From Flavobacterium psychrophilum (GTDB lineage: Bacteria; Bacteroidota; Bacteroidia; Flavobacteriales; Flavobacteriaceae): DNA of 15,907 bases. Location: positions 1 through 15,907 of the forward strand of contig CAMBHH010000072.1 in assembly GCA_945866505.1 (NCBI GenBank), given 5' to 3'. The notes beneath the pieces were generated by a model. It did no database searches. It had not been told where the DNA came from and saw nothing but the letters and a program-made list of their open reading frames with translations. Position numbers and translations under genes: made by a program. This document shows positions 7,512-13,170 of the stretch, in pieces (the first letter of the stretch is position 1; every line of letters starts with the position of its first letter).

Positions 7512-8234
7512 TTAAATTATTATGAAAGAAGTTTCGAAATCTTCGTTGGCAATCAAATCATAATGCAAGATAGCGACTTTATTCATTTGCGTCACAGATT
7601 GGGTGATACTTAAGGTTTTCAATTCATCGTTTCTATTGATAACCAAACCGTTTTCTTGGTTATCTTCCTCCGTATAACGATGAAAATGGAGCATTTCAGT
7701 TTCTGAAAGAATTGCATTTGTCCCGAAGCTTCGGGATAAAAAAGAGTGAAACCAATCGGTGCGATTTTCTCTAATTGCTGCAGGATATAAAGTTACTGAA
7801 GACCAAACGTGATTTTTTTCGGTATTTAAAGACATACTATCTTTATTAATTCCATTCCATTGCAATTGATAAAGTTCGCTGTCTTGGAATAATACTAAAG
7901 TAAAAGGTTCGATGTTATCCAAATTTATTTCTTGCCAAAAATCCTTTGGCGAAAAGCTACTTATCATATCCAAAACAATCAAGCCACGGCTTTTCCGATA
8001 GGAAGACTTTACGGTATGCTTCTCATTGGCACCATTTAGCAAAACCAAAGTTGTCCCTGTTTCATCAACGGCGAACCAAGTTCCTCCCGCTTTTGGATCC
8101 TTTGGAAAAATGATGTTTTTGTTGTTGATTAAATAATTTTTGGGTTCAATGGCGCTGGGTCTAATTACTTTTTCGTCTCGATTTGAGGTGATGATAGTTT
8201 TGCCATTAGAAGCAACGAAACTTACTGTGCACAT
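7512..8234 (-). CDS. NRDE (TANGO2-like) family protein
   Basis: This 240-residue protein belongs to the NRDE/TANGO2 family, named for the NRDE motif, seen here at 18-21 (TSNRDEKVIRP). The second residue is cysteine (MCTVSF), as in nearly all members. The fold resembles N-terminal-nucleophile hydrolases, for which Cys2 would be the nucleophile after methionine removal, but bacterial activity is not established. The PKAGGTWFAVDE block near 48-60 and LVLLNGAN near 65-72 are conserved family positions. The start is fixed by Cys2 and overlaps the end of the DinB-fold gene by 13 bp. A perfect 16-bp palindrome lies within the coding sequence at 7721-7736. Confidence 0.85.
   Translation of the reverse strand: MCTVSFVASNGKTIITSNRDEKVIRPSAIEPKNYLINNKNIIFPKDPKAGGTWFAVDETGTTLVLLNGANEKHTVKSSYRKSRGLIVLDMISSFSPKDFWQEINLDNIEPFTLVLFQDSELYQLQWNGINKDSMSLNTEKNHVWSSVTLYPAAIRENRTDWFHSFLSRSFGTNAILSETEMLHFHRYTEEDNQENGLVINRNDELKTLSITQSVTQMNKVAILHYDLIANEDFETSFIII
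7717..7740. repeat. Palindrome inside the NRDE gene
   Basis: TCCCGAAGCTTCGGGA (7721-7736) is a perfect 16-bp palindrome. Extension to TTT..AAA at 7717-7740 continues it with a single G/T position. In RNA this could form a 10-12 bp stem with a minimal loop. It is read as Ser-Arg-Ser-Phe-Gly within the protein, so it keeps the frame. Similar CCCGAAGCTTCGGG strings seem common in flavobacterial genomes, but I have not checked. Confidence 0.7.
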
Positions 8235-8710
8235 TGATTTCTGTATTCGATTGTGGAACGTGCAACACCAAAATTTTCATCGATTGTAATAGTTGCATAT
8301 TGTAAAATCGCCACTTTTATCAAGGCTTGATGGTGAATACAGTGCTCAAAATTATAAAGTAATTCTCTGTAATAATTACTTTCGGTTATGATTTCGTGGC
8401 TTTCAATCTTTTGTTTTAAAACAATATTTTTGTTCTCCTTGTCTAAATTATTCTGGATTTCCAGAATTTGTAGAATAGCAAAATCAGTGTCGGTTTGGAT
8501 TCGAACATTACGTTGCCGATTATCATAATTAACCATACCTGATTCATACTGATTTTCGAGACATTGAAACAACTCAATGATATGTCTTGTATGTTCGCCA
8601 ATACTGGAATTACTCAATTGCGCGCAAGGATTTGAATACTCGTTATTCGACAGCTGTTTGAGTAATCCAATCAATTCATCAAGATTATTATTTATGTACG
8701 ATAATAACAT
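8222..8710 (-). CDS. DinB-fold (YfiT-like) metal-binding protein
   Basis: This 162-residue four-helix bundle belongs to the DinB/YfiT superfamily, whose members bind a divalent metal through three histidines. Several members act as thiol-dependent transferases or isomerases (bacillithiol S-transferase, maleylpyruvate isomerase). Candidate ligands are H40 in SIGEHTRHIIE, with H43 nearby, and H123 and H127 in FEHCIHH, the usual HxxxH arrangement of the third helix. No further domain is present. The gene begins 2 bp after the DoxX stop, and its last 13 bp overlap the NRDE start, so it is firmly embedded in the operon. The substrate cannot be inferred. Confidence 0.75.
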   Translation of the reverse strand: MLLSYINNNLDELIGLLKQLSNNEYSNPCAQLSNSSIGEHTRHIIELFQCLENQYESGMVNYDNRQRNVRIQTDTDFAILQILEIQNNLDKENKNIVLKQKIESHEIITESNYYRELLYNFEHCIHHQALIKVAILQYATITIDENFGVARSTIEYRNQCAQ

Positions 8711-8712
8711 AT

Positions 8713-9096
8713 TTAAAATTTAAGCTTTAATAAATCTAAGATTTTACTTCTATTTTGGAAGACCAAAAATGAACAACAAAGAAACGTAATTATTGCTAAA
8801 ATAAATAATTCACCTCCATCATTTTGAACCTCAATTCCTAAAATAAATAGATGAGAAAAAATAGCTCCTGATATAACTCCTAAAGCCAATATCGCACCAA
8901 TCAAAGTGGTTCTTGGTATTAGAATTAAAATAGCAGCAATTAATTCGGCAATACCAGAACCAATTCGACCGTAGGGTTCTATTCCTAAAGTGGAAAAAAT
9001 ATAGACACTTTCAACGGCTCCAGAAAATTTAAAATAAAGGGTTTGCAATAAAATTACTGCTGCAACAATTCGGACAATCCAAGTTAGTGTTTTCAT
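8713..9096 (-). CDS. DoxX family membrane protein
   Basis: This 127-residue inner-membrane protein has four hydrophobic segments (about 5-24, 48-62, 64-87 and 95-113), the usual DoxX layout. The first helix ends in LYFKFSGAVESV, matching the family's conserved KF-x-G position, and GSGIAELIAAILILIPRT is the second-helix signature. Family members have been linked to quinol oxidation, thiosulfate metabolism and redox stress, but most have no defined activity. It starts 4 bp after the upstream YHS gene and is followed at 2 bp by the DinB-fold gene, so all three are likely translated from one message. Confidence 0.85.
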   Translation of the reverse strand: MKTLTWIVRIVAAVILLQTLYFKFSGAVESVYIFSTLGIEPYGRIGSGIAELIAAILILIPRTTLIGAILALGVISGAIFSHLFILGIEVQNDGGELFILAIITFLCCSFLVFQNRSKILDLLKLKF

Positions 9097-9100
9097 ATTT

Positions 9101-9562
9101 TTAGTTTATAAATTTTTTCCAATTAGTTTCTGCTTTTTTCTTCAAGTTTACTTCATCTTTATTCCAACTTTTTAAGGTATTATTAAAGTAAGCATTGTAG
9201 AATAGGTATAATTTTCCGTCAATAATTTTAAACGTTTCCGGATTTATTTCTACTTTTTCTGCATTAGCTCCCATTGCATAAGCGCACCAACCACCAAATT
9301 GTGGTTCATAATTAGTAGGGTTTTTTACAAATGCATCCTTATTTGATTGAGACGAGAAATAATATGTTATTCCTTCATAACTGGCTGCAATTGTAGCTTT
9401 TCCTTTTGCGGCTTTCTTTTGCGCAAAATAAGCAACGGGATCATAACCTTGAATGGCTACTTTGTTTTCTAAATTGTATTCTTTAGTTCTTTTTATAGCG
9501 GTTTGTGCAAATGTTGCTATTGAAAGTAAAGCAACGAAAAAGATAATTGATAGTTTTTTCAT
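9101..9562 (-). CDS. Secreted YHS domain protein (first of the operon)
   Basis: This 153-residue periplasmic protein has a cleavable signal peptide (MKKLSIIFFVALLSIATFAQ). The mature part carries the VAIQGYDPVAYF motif (35-46), a YYFSSQSNKDAFVKNP block (67-82) and YEPQFGGWCAYAM (85-97) with a single conserved Cys93. This pattern belongs to the YHS-type family in which some members carry selenocysteine at that Cys. YHS domains are associated with metal (notably copper) binding, but a function for this branch is not established. It is a paralogue of the next gene upstream. The candidate promoter at 9597-9604 would drive this gene and the five behind it. Confidence 0.88.
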   Translation of the reverse strand: MKKLSIIFFVALLSIATFAQTAIKRTKEYNLENKVAIQGYDPVAYFAQKKAAKGKATIAASYEGITYYFSSQSNKDAFVKNPTNYEPQFGGWCAYAMGANAEKVEINPETFKIIDGKLYLFYNAYFNNTLKSWNKDEVNLKKKAETNWKKFIN

Positions 9563-9596
9563 TTTGAATTTATATTAGGTTCCTTATTTGTTAAAG

Positions 9597-9604
9597 CAAA
9601 GATA
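9597..9604 (-). promoter_or_regulatory. Candidate -7 element for the YHS-DoxX-DinB-NRDE-ATP-grasp-LysE operon
   Basis: On the minus strand this reads TATCTTTG, matching TAnnTTTG, 34 bp before the ATG at 9562. It lies in the 94-bp gap between the two YHS genes, the only sizeable gap in this eight-gene run apart from its ends. A -33 TTG is not evident. Confidence 0.45.
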
Positions 9605-9656
9605 TAGCGTGTTAAAAAACTGTTTTGTCTGCTAGTTTACTTTTGAGATGAAATAG

Positions 9657-10097
9657 TTATTTTTTTTGAATATTTTCCCAATTCACAATAGCTTTTTTAA
9701 TTCGAGCAGCATGATCTTTTGACCACATTTCTTTCACTTTTAAATTGTAGTTCAAATACAGTTTACCGTCCACAATTGTAAAAGCTTCTGGTTGAATTGG
9801 TGCTTCGTATCCTTCGGACATTCCATATGCACAAAAGCCACCGAATTGTGGTTCGTATTGTGATGGATTTTTAAGAAATAATGCTTTATTATTTTCTGAT
9901 GAGAAATGATAAATGGCGCCATTATATTCTGATTTAATTTCTTTTTTACCTTCAGTAGCTTTAGCACTTTCAAAATAAGCAACTGGATCATAACCTTGTA
10001 GTGCAACATTATTTTTTAGATTGATTTGTTTTGTGGTTTGAGCAAATGTTGTTGCTGATAAAAATGCAACGAATAGGATTAAAATTGATTTTTTCAT
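9657..10097 (-). CDS. Secreted YHS domain protein (second copy)
   Basis: This 146-residue paralogue of the neighbouring YHS protein has a similar signal peptide ending in TTFAQ (about 1-20). The VALQGYDPVAYF motif is at 31-42, YHFSSENNKALFLKNP is near 63-78 and YEPQFGGFCAYGM is at 81-93 with Cys89. The two copies are clearly related but well diverged, and the aromatic residue before the Cys differs (Trp versus Phe), so the duplication is not recent. It starts 17 bp after the stop of the outer-membrane barrel gene and is probably transcribed with it. It may act in the periplasm with the barrel, a guess based only on adjacency. Confidence 0.87.
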   Translation of the reverse strand: MKKSILILFVAFLSATTFAQTTKQINLKNNVALQGYDPVAYFESAKATEGKKEIKSEYNGAIYHFSSENNKALFLKNPSQYEPQFGGFCAYGMSEGYEAPIQPEAFTIVDGKLYLNYNLKVKEMWSKDHAARIKKAIVNWENIQKK

Positions 10098-10114
10098 TAT
10101 GGTGTATTTTTGAA

Positions 10115-11014
10115 TTAAAATAAAATTTTATAATGAAGTGCCAAAACGAAACTCCTAGTCAATCCATCAGGACGAATATCCCGAACTAAAAAAGGAGTCG
10201 CTAGCGAAAGTTCTATACTTTTTTGTTTATTGATATTATAAGCAGTTATTAAATTGCCGTTAATGGTCAAACCTTCAGATCCAACATAACTTTCTCTTTT
10301 CCCAAAACTATTTTCGAAACTATCTTCGCCAAGATGATAGATAAATAATACATTAGGTTTGAAACTGAATTTCTGATTTTTAGTATGTAGTGAATAGGTA
10401 GCTCGAAACAGAGCATCCGATTTTCGTTCAAACAAATTAGTAGTAAGAAAATCGTCTGTTCCGGAAAATGCTGCGAAATAGGAATTTTTGTTATTATTGA
10501 AAACCGGAATTTGAAGAGCGGCATTAAAATCCCAGTTTTTGTATTTAAAATTAGTACCTAAAAAGAAATCAAATGTCCCCAAACTCGATTGATAATCCAA
10601 CGGAAGTGAATAGCCATTAATCTTTAAATTAGAACTTGTAAAAGGAATTTTACCTCCCACTAAAACACTCCATTGCTTCTTATTTTTTGTAGCAAAAGCA
10701 TAATTTCCTATCAAATAAGCATCTCCAAAAGAGGCTCGTGTTCCAAAACTTCCATTGGCCGAGGAAAAAGTAACTTTACTACTCCAAGAAAAATGGTCAT
10801 TAACTTTTCTTCCATAAGATATATACGGAGAAAAATACGTTACATGCGCTTCGCCAGCACCAAAAATAGCTGAGATTTCCATATTGTTTTTAAACTCCTT
10901 TTCTGTTGATTGAAAACTATTCCCTATAGAGCAAATCCCCGCATCGCTGCATCCTTGCGCTTGTAGTAAAGTGATACTAAAAAGTAATGTAATGGTTAAT
11001 AGTAAATTTTTCAT
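10115..11014 (-). CDS. Outer-membrane beta-barrel protein with N-terminal Cys pair
   Basis: This 299-residue exported protein has a signal peptide (MKNLLLTITLLFSITLLQAQ). The mature form begins GCSDAGICSIG, with C22 and C28 six residues apart. The remainder alternates aromatic and polar residues in barrel-like strands (for example HVTYFSPYISYGRK and WDFNAALQIPVF) and ends LALHYKILF. A C-terminal phenylalanine is the usual outer-membrane assembly signal. Relatives are annotated as hypothetical or transporter-like barrels, and I know of no defined function. The N-terminal cysteines could form a disulphide or bind metal. The sequence before C22 (AQG) is a poor lipobox, so a lipoprotein is unlikely. 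A candidate promoter lies just upstream at 11037-11044. Confidence 0.78.
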   Translation of the reverse strand: MKNLLLTITLLFSITLLQAQGCSDAGICSIGNSFQSTEKEFKNNMEISAIFGAGEAHVTYFSPYISYGRKVNDHFSWSSKVTFSSANGSFGTRASFGDAYLIGNYAFATKNKKQWSVLVGGKIPFTSSNLKINGYSLPLDYQSSLGTFDFFLGTNFKYKNWDFNAALQIPVFNNNKNSYFAAFSGTDDFLTTNLFERKSDALFRATYSLHTKNQKFSFKPNVLFIYHLGEDSFENSFGKRESYVGSEGLTINGNLITAYNINKQKSIELSLATPFLVRDIRPDGLTRSFVLALHYKILF

Positions 11015-11036
11015 AGCGGATAATTATTTAAGAACG

Positions 11037-11044
11037 CAAATATA
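11037..11044 (-). promoter_or_regulatory. Candidate -7 promoter element for the barrel gene
   Basis: On the minus strand this reads TATATTTG, an exact TAnnTTTG match, 22 bp upstream of the barrel ATG at 11014. This gives a very short leader. The motif and its position are good, but no -33 TTG sits at the preferred distance. Confidence 0.45.
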
Positions 11045-11366
11045 AAATTTACAATAGAAGTAAAATGTCGCATAGTTTACATTAAATTTAAAATTTGTGC
11101 CGATTATATAGTGCTTCGCCTGTTCGCTAGCCCTCGGATCAATATAGCCCAATAAAAATCGACTATTTTCATACTATATAGGCATTACACCCCAAACTAT
11201 TGGACTATTTTATAAATGTTAATGGTATAATTTTAAATTAATCGTTGTGCTTTTCATCTTAGATAAAATACATTATGAACGCAAAATCAAGAAAATGTAT
11301 AATGACGAAATACTAGGCGTCCAGCTGTTTGTGAAGCATAAAAAACATAAAATGAAAACTAATTGT

Positions 11367-11408
11367 AAAAAAGGTTTTTGCATAGTACCCTATTTAAACA
11401 CCTTTTTT
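11367..11408. repeat. Inverted repeat, terminator-like
   Basis: AAAAAAGGT (11367-11375) pairs perfectly with ACCTTTTTT (11400-11408), with a 24-nt loop. A T-run on one strand and an A-run on the other would allow termination either way. No adjacent gene obviously ends here, so its role is unclear. Confidence 0.4.
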
Positions 11409-11488
11409 TGGTTATTATCTAAGCTAATAATGTATTGAATTATAAGTTAATAGAGAAAAAATCAATTTGAATTTGGCGCTTGCAGGAG

Positions 11489-11573
11489 GAACAGCAATAA
11501 GTTTCGAACCGATAAATTAAAGGGGTTTTAATTTATATAAAACCGCTGCGGTTTTTGAAACTTCAGCTGGTTC
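11489..11573. repeat. Nested stem-loop element
   Basis: An outer imperfect stem pairs GAAC (11489-11492) with GTTC (11570-11573), AGC (11493-11495) with GCT (11566-11568), AAGTTTC (11499-11505) with GAAACTT (11557-11563) and ACCG (11508-11511) with CGGT (11549-11552). Inside it, ATAAATTAAA (11512-11521) pairs perfectly with TTTAATTTAT (11527-11536) around a GGGGT loop. Two alternative inner hairpins exist: GGTTTTA/TAAAACC at 11524-11544 and AAAACCG/CGGTTTT at 11539-11555. This is more structure than expected by chance and could be a small RNA or a palindromic repeat element. Confidence 0.5.
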
Positions 11574-11587
11574 ATTGCGATGCAAAC

Positions 11588-11620
11588 GCTACCTTTTGTT
11601 TGCTTGTTTAAAGAGGTAGT
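11588..11620. repeat. Hairpin following the nested stem-loop
   Basis: CTACCTTTT (11589-11597) pairs with AAGAGGTAG (11611-11619) through eight Watson-Crick pairs and one wobble, with a 13-nt loop. It lies 15 bp beyond the nested element and may belong to it. Confidence 0.45.
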
Positions 11621-11697
11621 TGTTGCAGACGAACACTAATGAAAGTGATTGAACGAGATATAGTGAAACCTAAGACCCAAGACCCAACACCTAAAAA

Positions 11698-12216
11698 CTA
11701 CCCCATTCCATTCAAAACCCTTTCTTCCTCCTGAAGTACCTGCAATTTAATTCGATGCTTGGCTTGCACAGGCAAACCATTTTTACTAATCTGCCTTAAA
11801 GCTCTTGATTGTATTACGCCTAACAGCGAATTTTGCTCAGTTGCAAAATGGTGGTCATTGGTTTGTAGAAATGCTATAAACCGCAACGCAATGACTGCTG
11901 CGTTATATTTCTTTTCAGCAAATTGTAGTTTACGTTTGGTAATGAGAAGTCGATGATGATTAACAAGCTTTAAGTTTTCAACAACTTTTATCGTTTTTAC
12001 ATTTTGACCCTCTAAATCCAAAAAAGGATTTACAGCTTCGTTATCGGGCTGTTGAACAAAAGCAAGCATTTCAGCCAATTTCAATTGGGCTTCAAGAGGC
12101 AAATCGCGCTGTCCTATTTCATACATACTCCATTGACTTTTACCAACCGGCAAAAGCATGCCCATGTCTTCTTGTCTCATGCCAAGAAGTGCGCTTATTT
12201 TTTTATCTTTTTCCAT
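11698..12216 (-). CDS. XRE-like helix-turn-helix DNA-binding protein
   Basis: This 172-residue putative transcription regulator has an N-terminal helix-turn-helix resembling the XRE/Cro family. ISALLGMRQEDMGMLLPVGKS (7-27) gives the helix pair and the Q-E-D/G turn, WSMYEIGQRDLP (29-40) the recognition and following helix, and LEAQLKLAEML closes the domain. Residues 80-172 are strongly helical, basic and rich in leucine, which would fit a dimerisation or coiled-coil region. No enzymatic or ligand-binding domain is recognisable. It stands alone in a gene-poor region. The palindrome CAAGTT-N8-AACTTG at 12245-12264 and the repeat cluster at 12274-12352, just upstream of its start, are candidate self-regulatory sites. 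Orphan regulators of this kind are often accessory. Confidence 0.7.
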   Translation of the reverse strand: MEKDKKISALLGMRQEDMGMLLPVGKSQWSMYEIGQRDLPLEAQLKLAEMLAFVQQPDNEAVNPFLDLEGQNVKTIKVVENLKLVNHHRLLITKRKLQFAEKKYNAAVIALRFIAFLQTNDHHFATEQNSLLGVIQSRALRQISKNGLPVQAKHRIKLQVLQEEERVLNGMG

Positions 12217-12244
12217 AAATGTAATTCGGATTTAATGGTTTGAT

Positions 12245-12264
12245 CAAGTTTTACAAACAACTTG
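12245..12264. promoter_or_regulatory. Operator-like palindrome upstream of the XRE gene
   Basis: CAAGTT (12245-12250) and AACTTG (12259-12264) form a perfect inverted repeat with an 8-bp spacer, 29 bp before the XRE start codon. The size and symmetry suit a dimeric helix-turn-helix protein, so autoregulation is a plausible reading. No binding data are implied. Confidence 0.4.
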
Positions 12265-12273
12265 TTATGACGC

Positions 12274-12342
12274 TTTTTGTGATTTTTTTTTCAAATCGAA
12301 AATTTTACTACAATTTTTGTGATTTTTTTTTCAAAACGAAAA
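12274..12342. repeat. Two direct repeats with exact 40-bp spacing
   Basis: A 29-bp unit made of T5, GTGA, T9, CAAA, T or A, CG and AAAA occurs at 12274-12302 and again at 12314-12342, with one mismatch. The start-to-start distance is exactly 40 bp. Both lie between the XRE start and the long gene-free spacer. Confidence 0.65.
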
Positions 12343-12352
12343 AAAAATCACA
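12318..12352. repeat. Perfect 15-bp inverted repeat
   Basis: TGTGATTTTTTTTTC (12318-12332) is perfectly complementary to GAAAAAAAAATCACA (12338-12352) around the 5-nt loop AAAAC. The left arm is part of the second direct repeat, and the first direct repeat lacks a right arm. It could be a terminator-type hairpin or a regulator site with TGTGA/TCACA half-sites. Confidence 0.7.
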
Positions 12353-12870
12353 GCTAAGAAAAAAGTATACCATTAATGAACTGTAAATTGTTTCATAAGC
12401 ATTTTTCAGGCTGGTTGCGAACAAATGGATTAAATAAAAATCTGCTGCAAAATCAAGTTGGAGTCCAGTACAATATAAAATTTTTGAATTTGGCAGTATT
12501 TTACCCCAAGCCTTGCCAAAACTTTGCTTGCAATCAACTGCCATCAATAAAATAGAAATTACCACAATCCACGTCTTTTTGAAAGATAATAACATAACCA
12601 TTTGTAAACTATTTCTTTTGTGGTTATCCACTGTTTATTCCTTTAATTGGAATTTAATCTTAATTAAAAAACACAAAAAGTATTTGCGAAATGTCAACTG
12701 CCTTACATTTTGATTTTATAAGTACCCATATATTTGTTTAAAAAATTAAATAATAGGCCAACAAAATCAATTTTAATGGTAGCAATTCTATTTCTAGGGT
12801 CATTATCTTTGGAAAGAATTTGAGCAGGATTATCATTATAATAAATTAAATTTACAAAAATAAAATTAAC

Positions 12871-13071
12871 ATGATAGCTATCTATTTGCTCTATTTATAC
12901 GTAGTTCTTGGGATTGTAATTGCGCTATGGTTTGCTTTTTTTAAAGTACATCATTTAGACCATGTTGCCGAGAACGCCTCATTTTTGTTCCGAATTATGA
13001 TTCTTCCAGGAAGTATCATTTTATGGCCGTATATCCTTTATAAAAATTATAAACATGATCGCAAAGTATAG
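12871..13071 (+). CDS. Small two-span membrane protein, operon leader
   Basis: This 66-residue protein has two hydrophobic segments (about 2-24 and 39-57) joined by a short polar loop with His-rich sequence (KVHHLDHVAE, 25-34), and a basic C-terminus (YKNYKHDRKV). I do not recognise the family. The histidines in the loop are suggestive of metal or haem contact but are not diagnostic. The gene begins a compact plus-strand cluster: its last 17 bp overlap a 34-codon membrane-peptide gene, which is followed 11 bp later by the large Rieske/ferric-reductase protein. This arrangement suggests a small accessory subunit of that redox protein. Confidence 0.7.
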   Translation: MIAIYLLYLYVVLGIVIALWFAFFKVHHLDHVAENASFLFRIMILPGSIILWPYILYKNYKHDRKV

Positions 13072-13159
13072 AAAAACGCATTTCTTTTTATGGTTAGTAT
13101 TAGCAATTGTGCTGATAACTTTAGCCATTTTAGGTTACTTATGGATTCCAAAATATTAA
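13055..13159 (+). CDS. 34-residue single-span membrane peptide
   Basis: An ATG at 13055 opens a short frame encoding MIAKYRKTHF, then a continuous hydrophobic helix (about residues 10-31), then PKY and a TAA at 13157-13159. A basic N-terminus followed by one membrane span suggests an inner-membrane peptide with its N-terminus in the cytoplasm. It overlaps the previous gene by 17 bp in a different frame and ends 11 bp before the ATG of the large redox protein, a layout typical of translationally coupled genes. It has no recognised family. Small single-span subunits are common in haem-containing membrane complexes, so a subunit role is the leading guess. Confidence 0.6.
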   Translation: MIAKYRKTHFFLWLVLAIVLITLAILGYLWIPKY

Positions 13160-13170
13160 AAATTAAGTAG

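Larger units (their letters stand above)
11015..11697. other. Gene-poor stretch downstream of the XRE-like gene
   Basis: No convincing gene is seen here. A 63-codon plus-strand frame at 11247-11438 runs straight through a hairpin and has no family resemblance. Contents in order: the barrel promoter; a GC-richer patch (about 11110-11150) starting TTCGCCTGTTCGCTAGCCC that looks like a dispersed repeat; a hairpin at 11367-11408; a nested stem-loop element at 11489-11573; a further hairpin at 11588-11620; and a small direct repeat AGACCCA/AGACCCA near 11673-11687 just after the XRE stop. The density of stem-loops suggests a structured RNA or a small repeat element rather than plain spacer. Confidence 0.5.
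12217..12870. other. Gene-poor stretch upstream of the XRE-like gene
   Basis: No supported gene was found. Next to the XRE start are an operator-like palindrome (12245-12264) and the TGTGA-T9 repeat cluster (12274-12352). Beyond them, TGGCAGT (12491-12497) pairs with ACTGCCA (12537-12543) around a 39-nt loop that is itself partly self-complementary. The rest is AT-rich spacer up to the start at 12871. A TTG near 12811 and a TATAAT near 12828 are possible but poorly spaced promoter elements for the plus-strand operon. A 107-codon minus-strand frame at 12308-12631 is not accepted as a gene. Confidence 0.5.

Noticed and set aside
9752..10009. An 85-codon frame inside the second YHS gene
   Set aside because: It is an alternative frame of a well-supported gene, and its product has no recognisable feature.
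11247..11438. A 63-codon plus-strand frame
   Set aside because: It crosses the 11367-11408 hairpin, has a lysine-rich composition without domain features and no operon context.
12318..12352. A CRP/FNR-type site based on TGTGA and TCACA
   Set aside because: The half-sites are 25 bp apart, too far for the standard 6-bp CRP spacing. It is kept as an inverted repeat only.
12308..12631. A 107-codon minus-strand frame
   Set aside because: It runs through the 15-bp inverted repeat, has low-complexity ends and no family resemblance. It is most likely a chance frame in AT-rich spacer, although I could not search for homologues.
11015..12870. A prophage, integrated element or CRISPR array in the gene-poor region
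   Set aside because: No integrase, transposase, phage gene, regular spacer array or attachment-site pair was seen.
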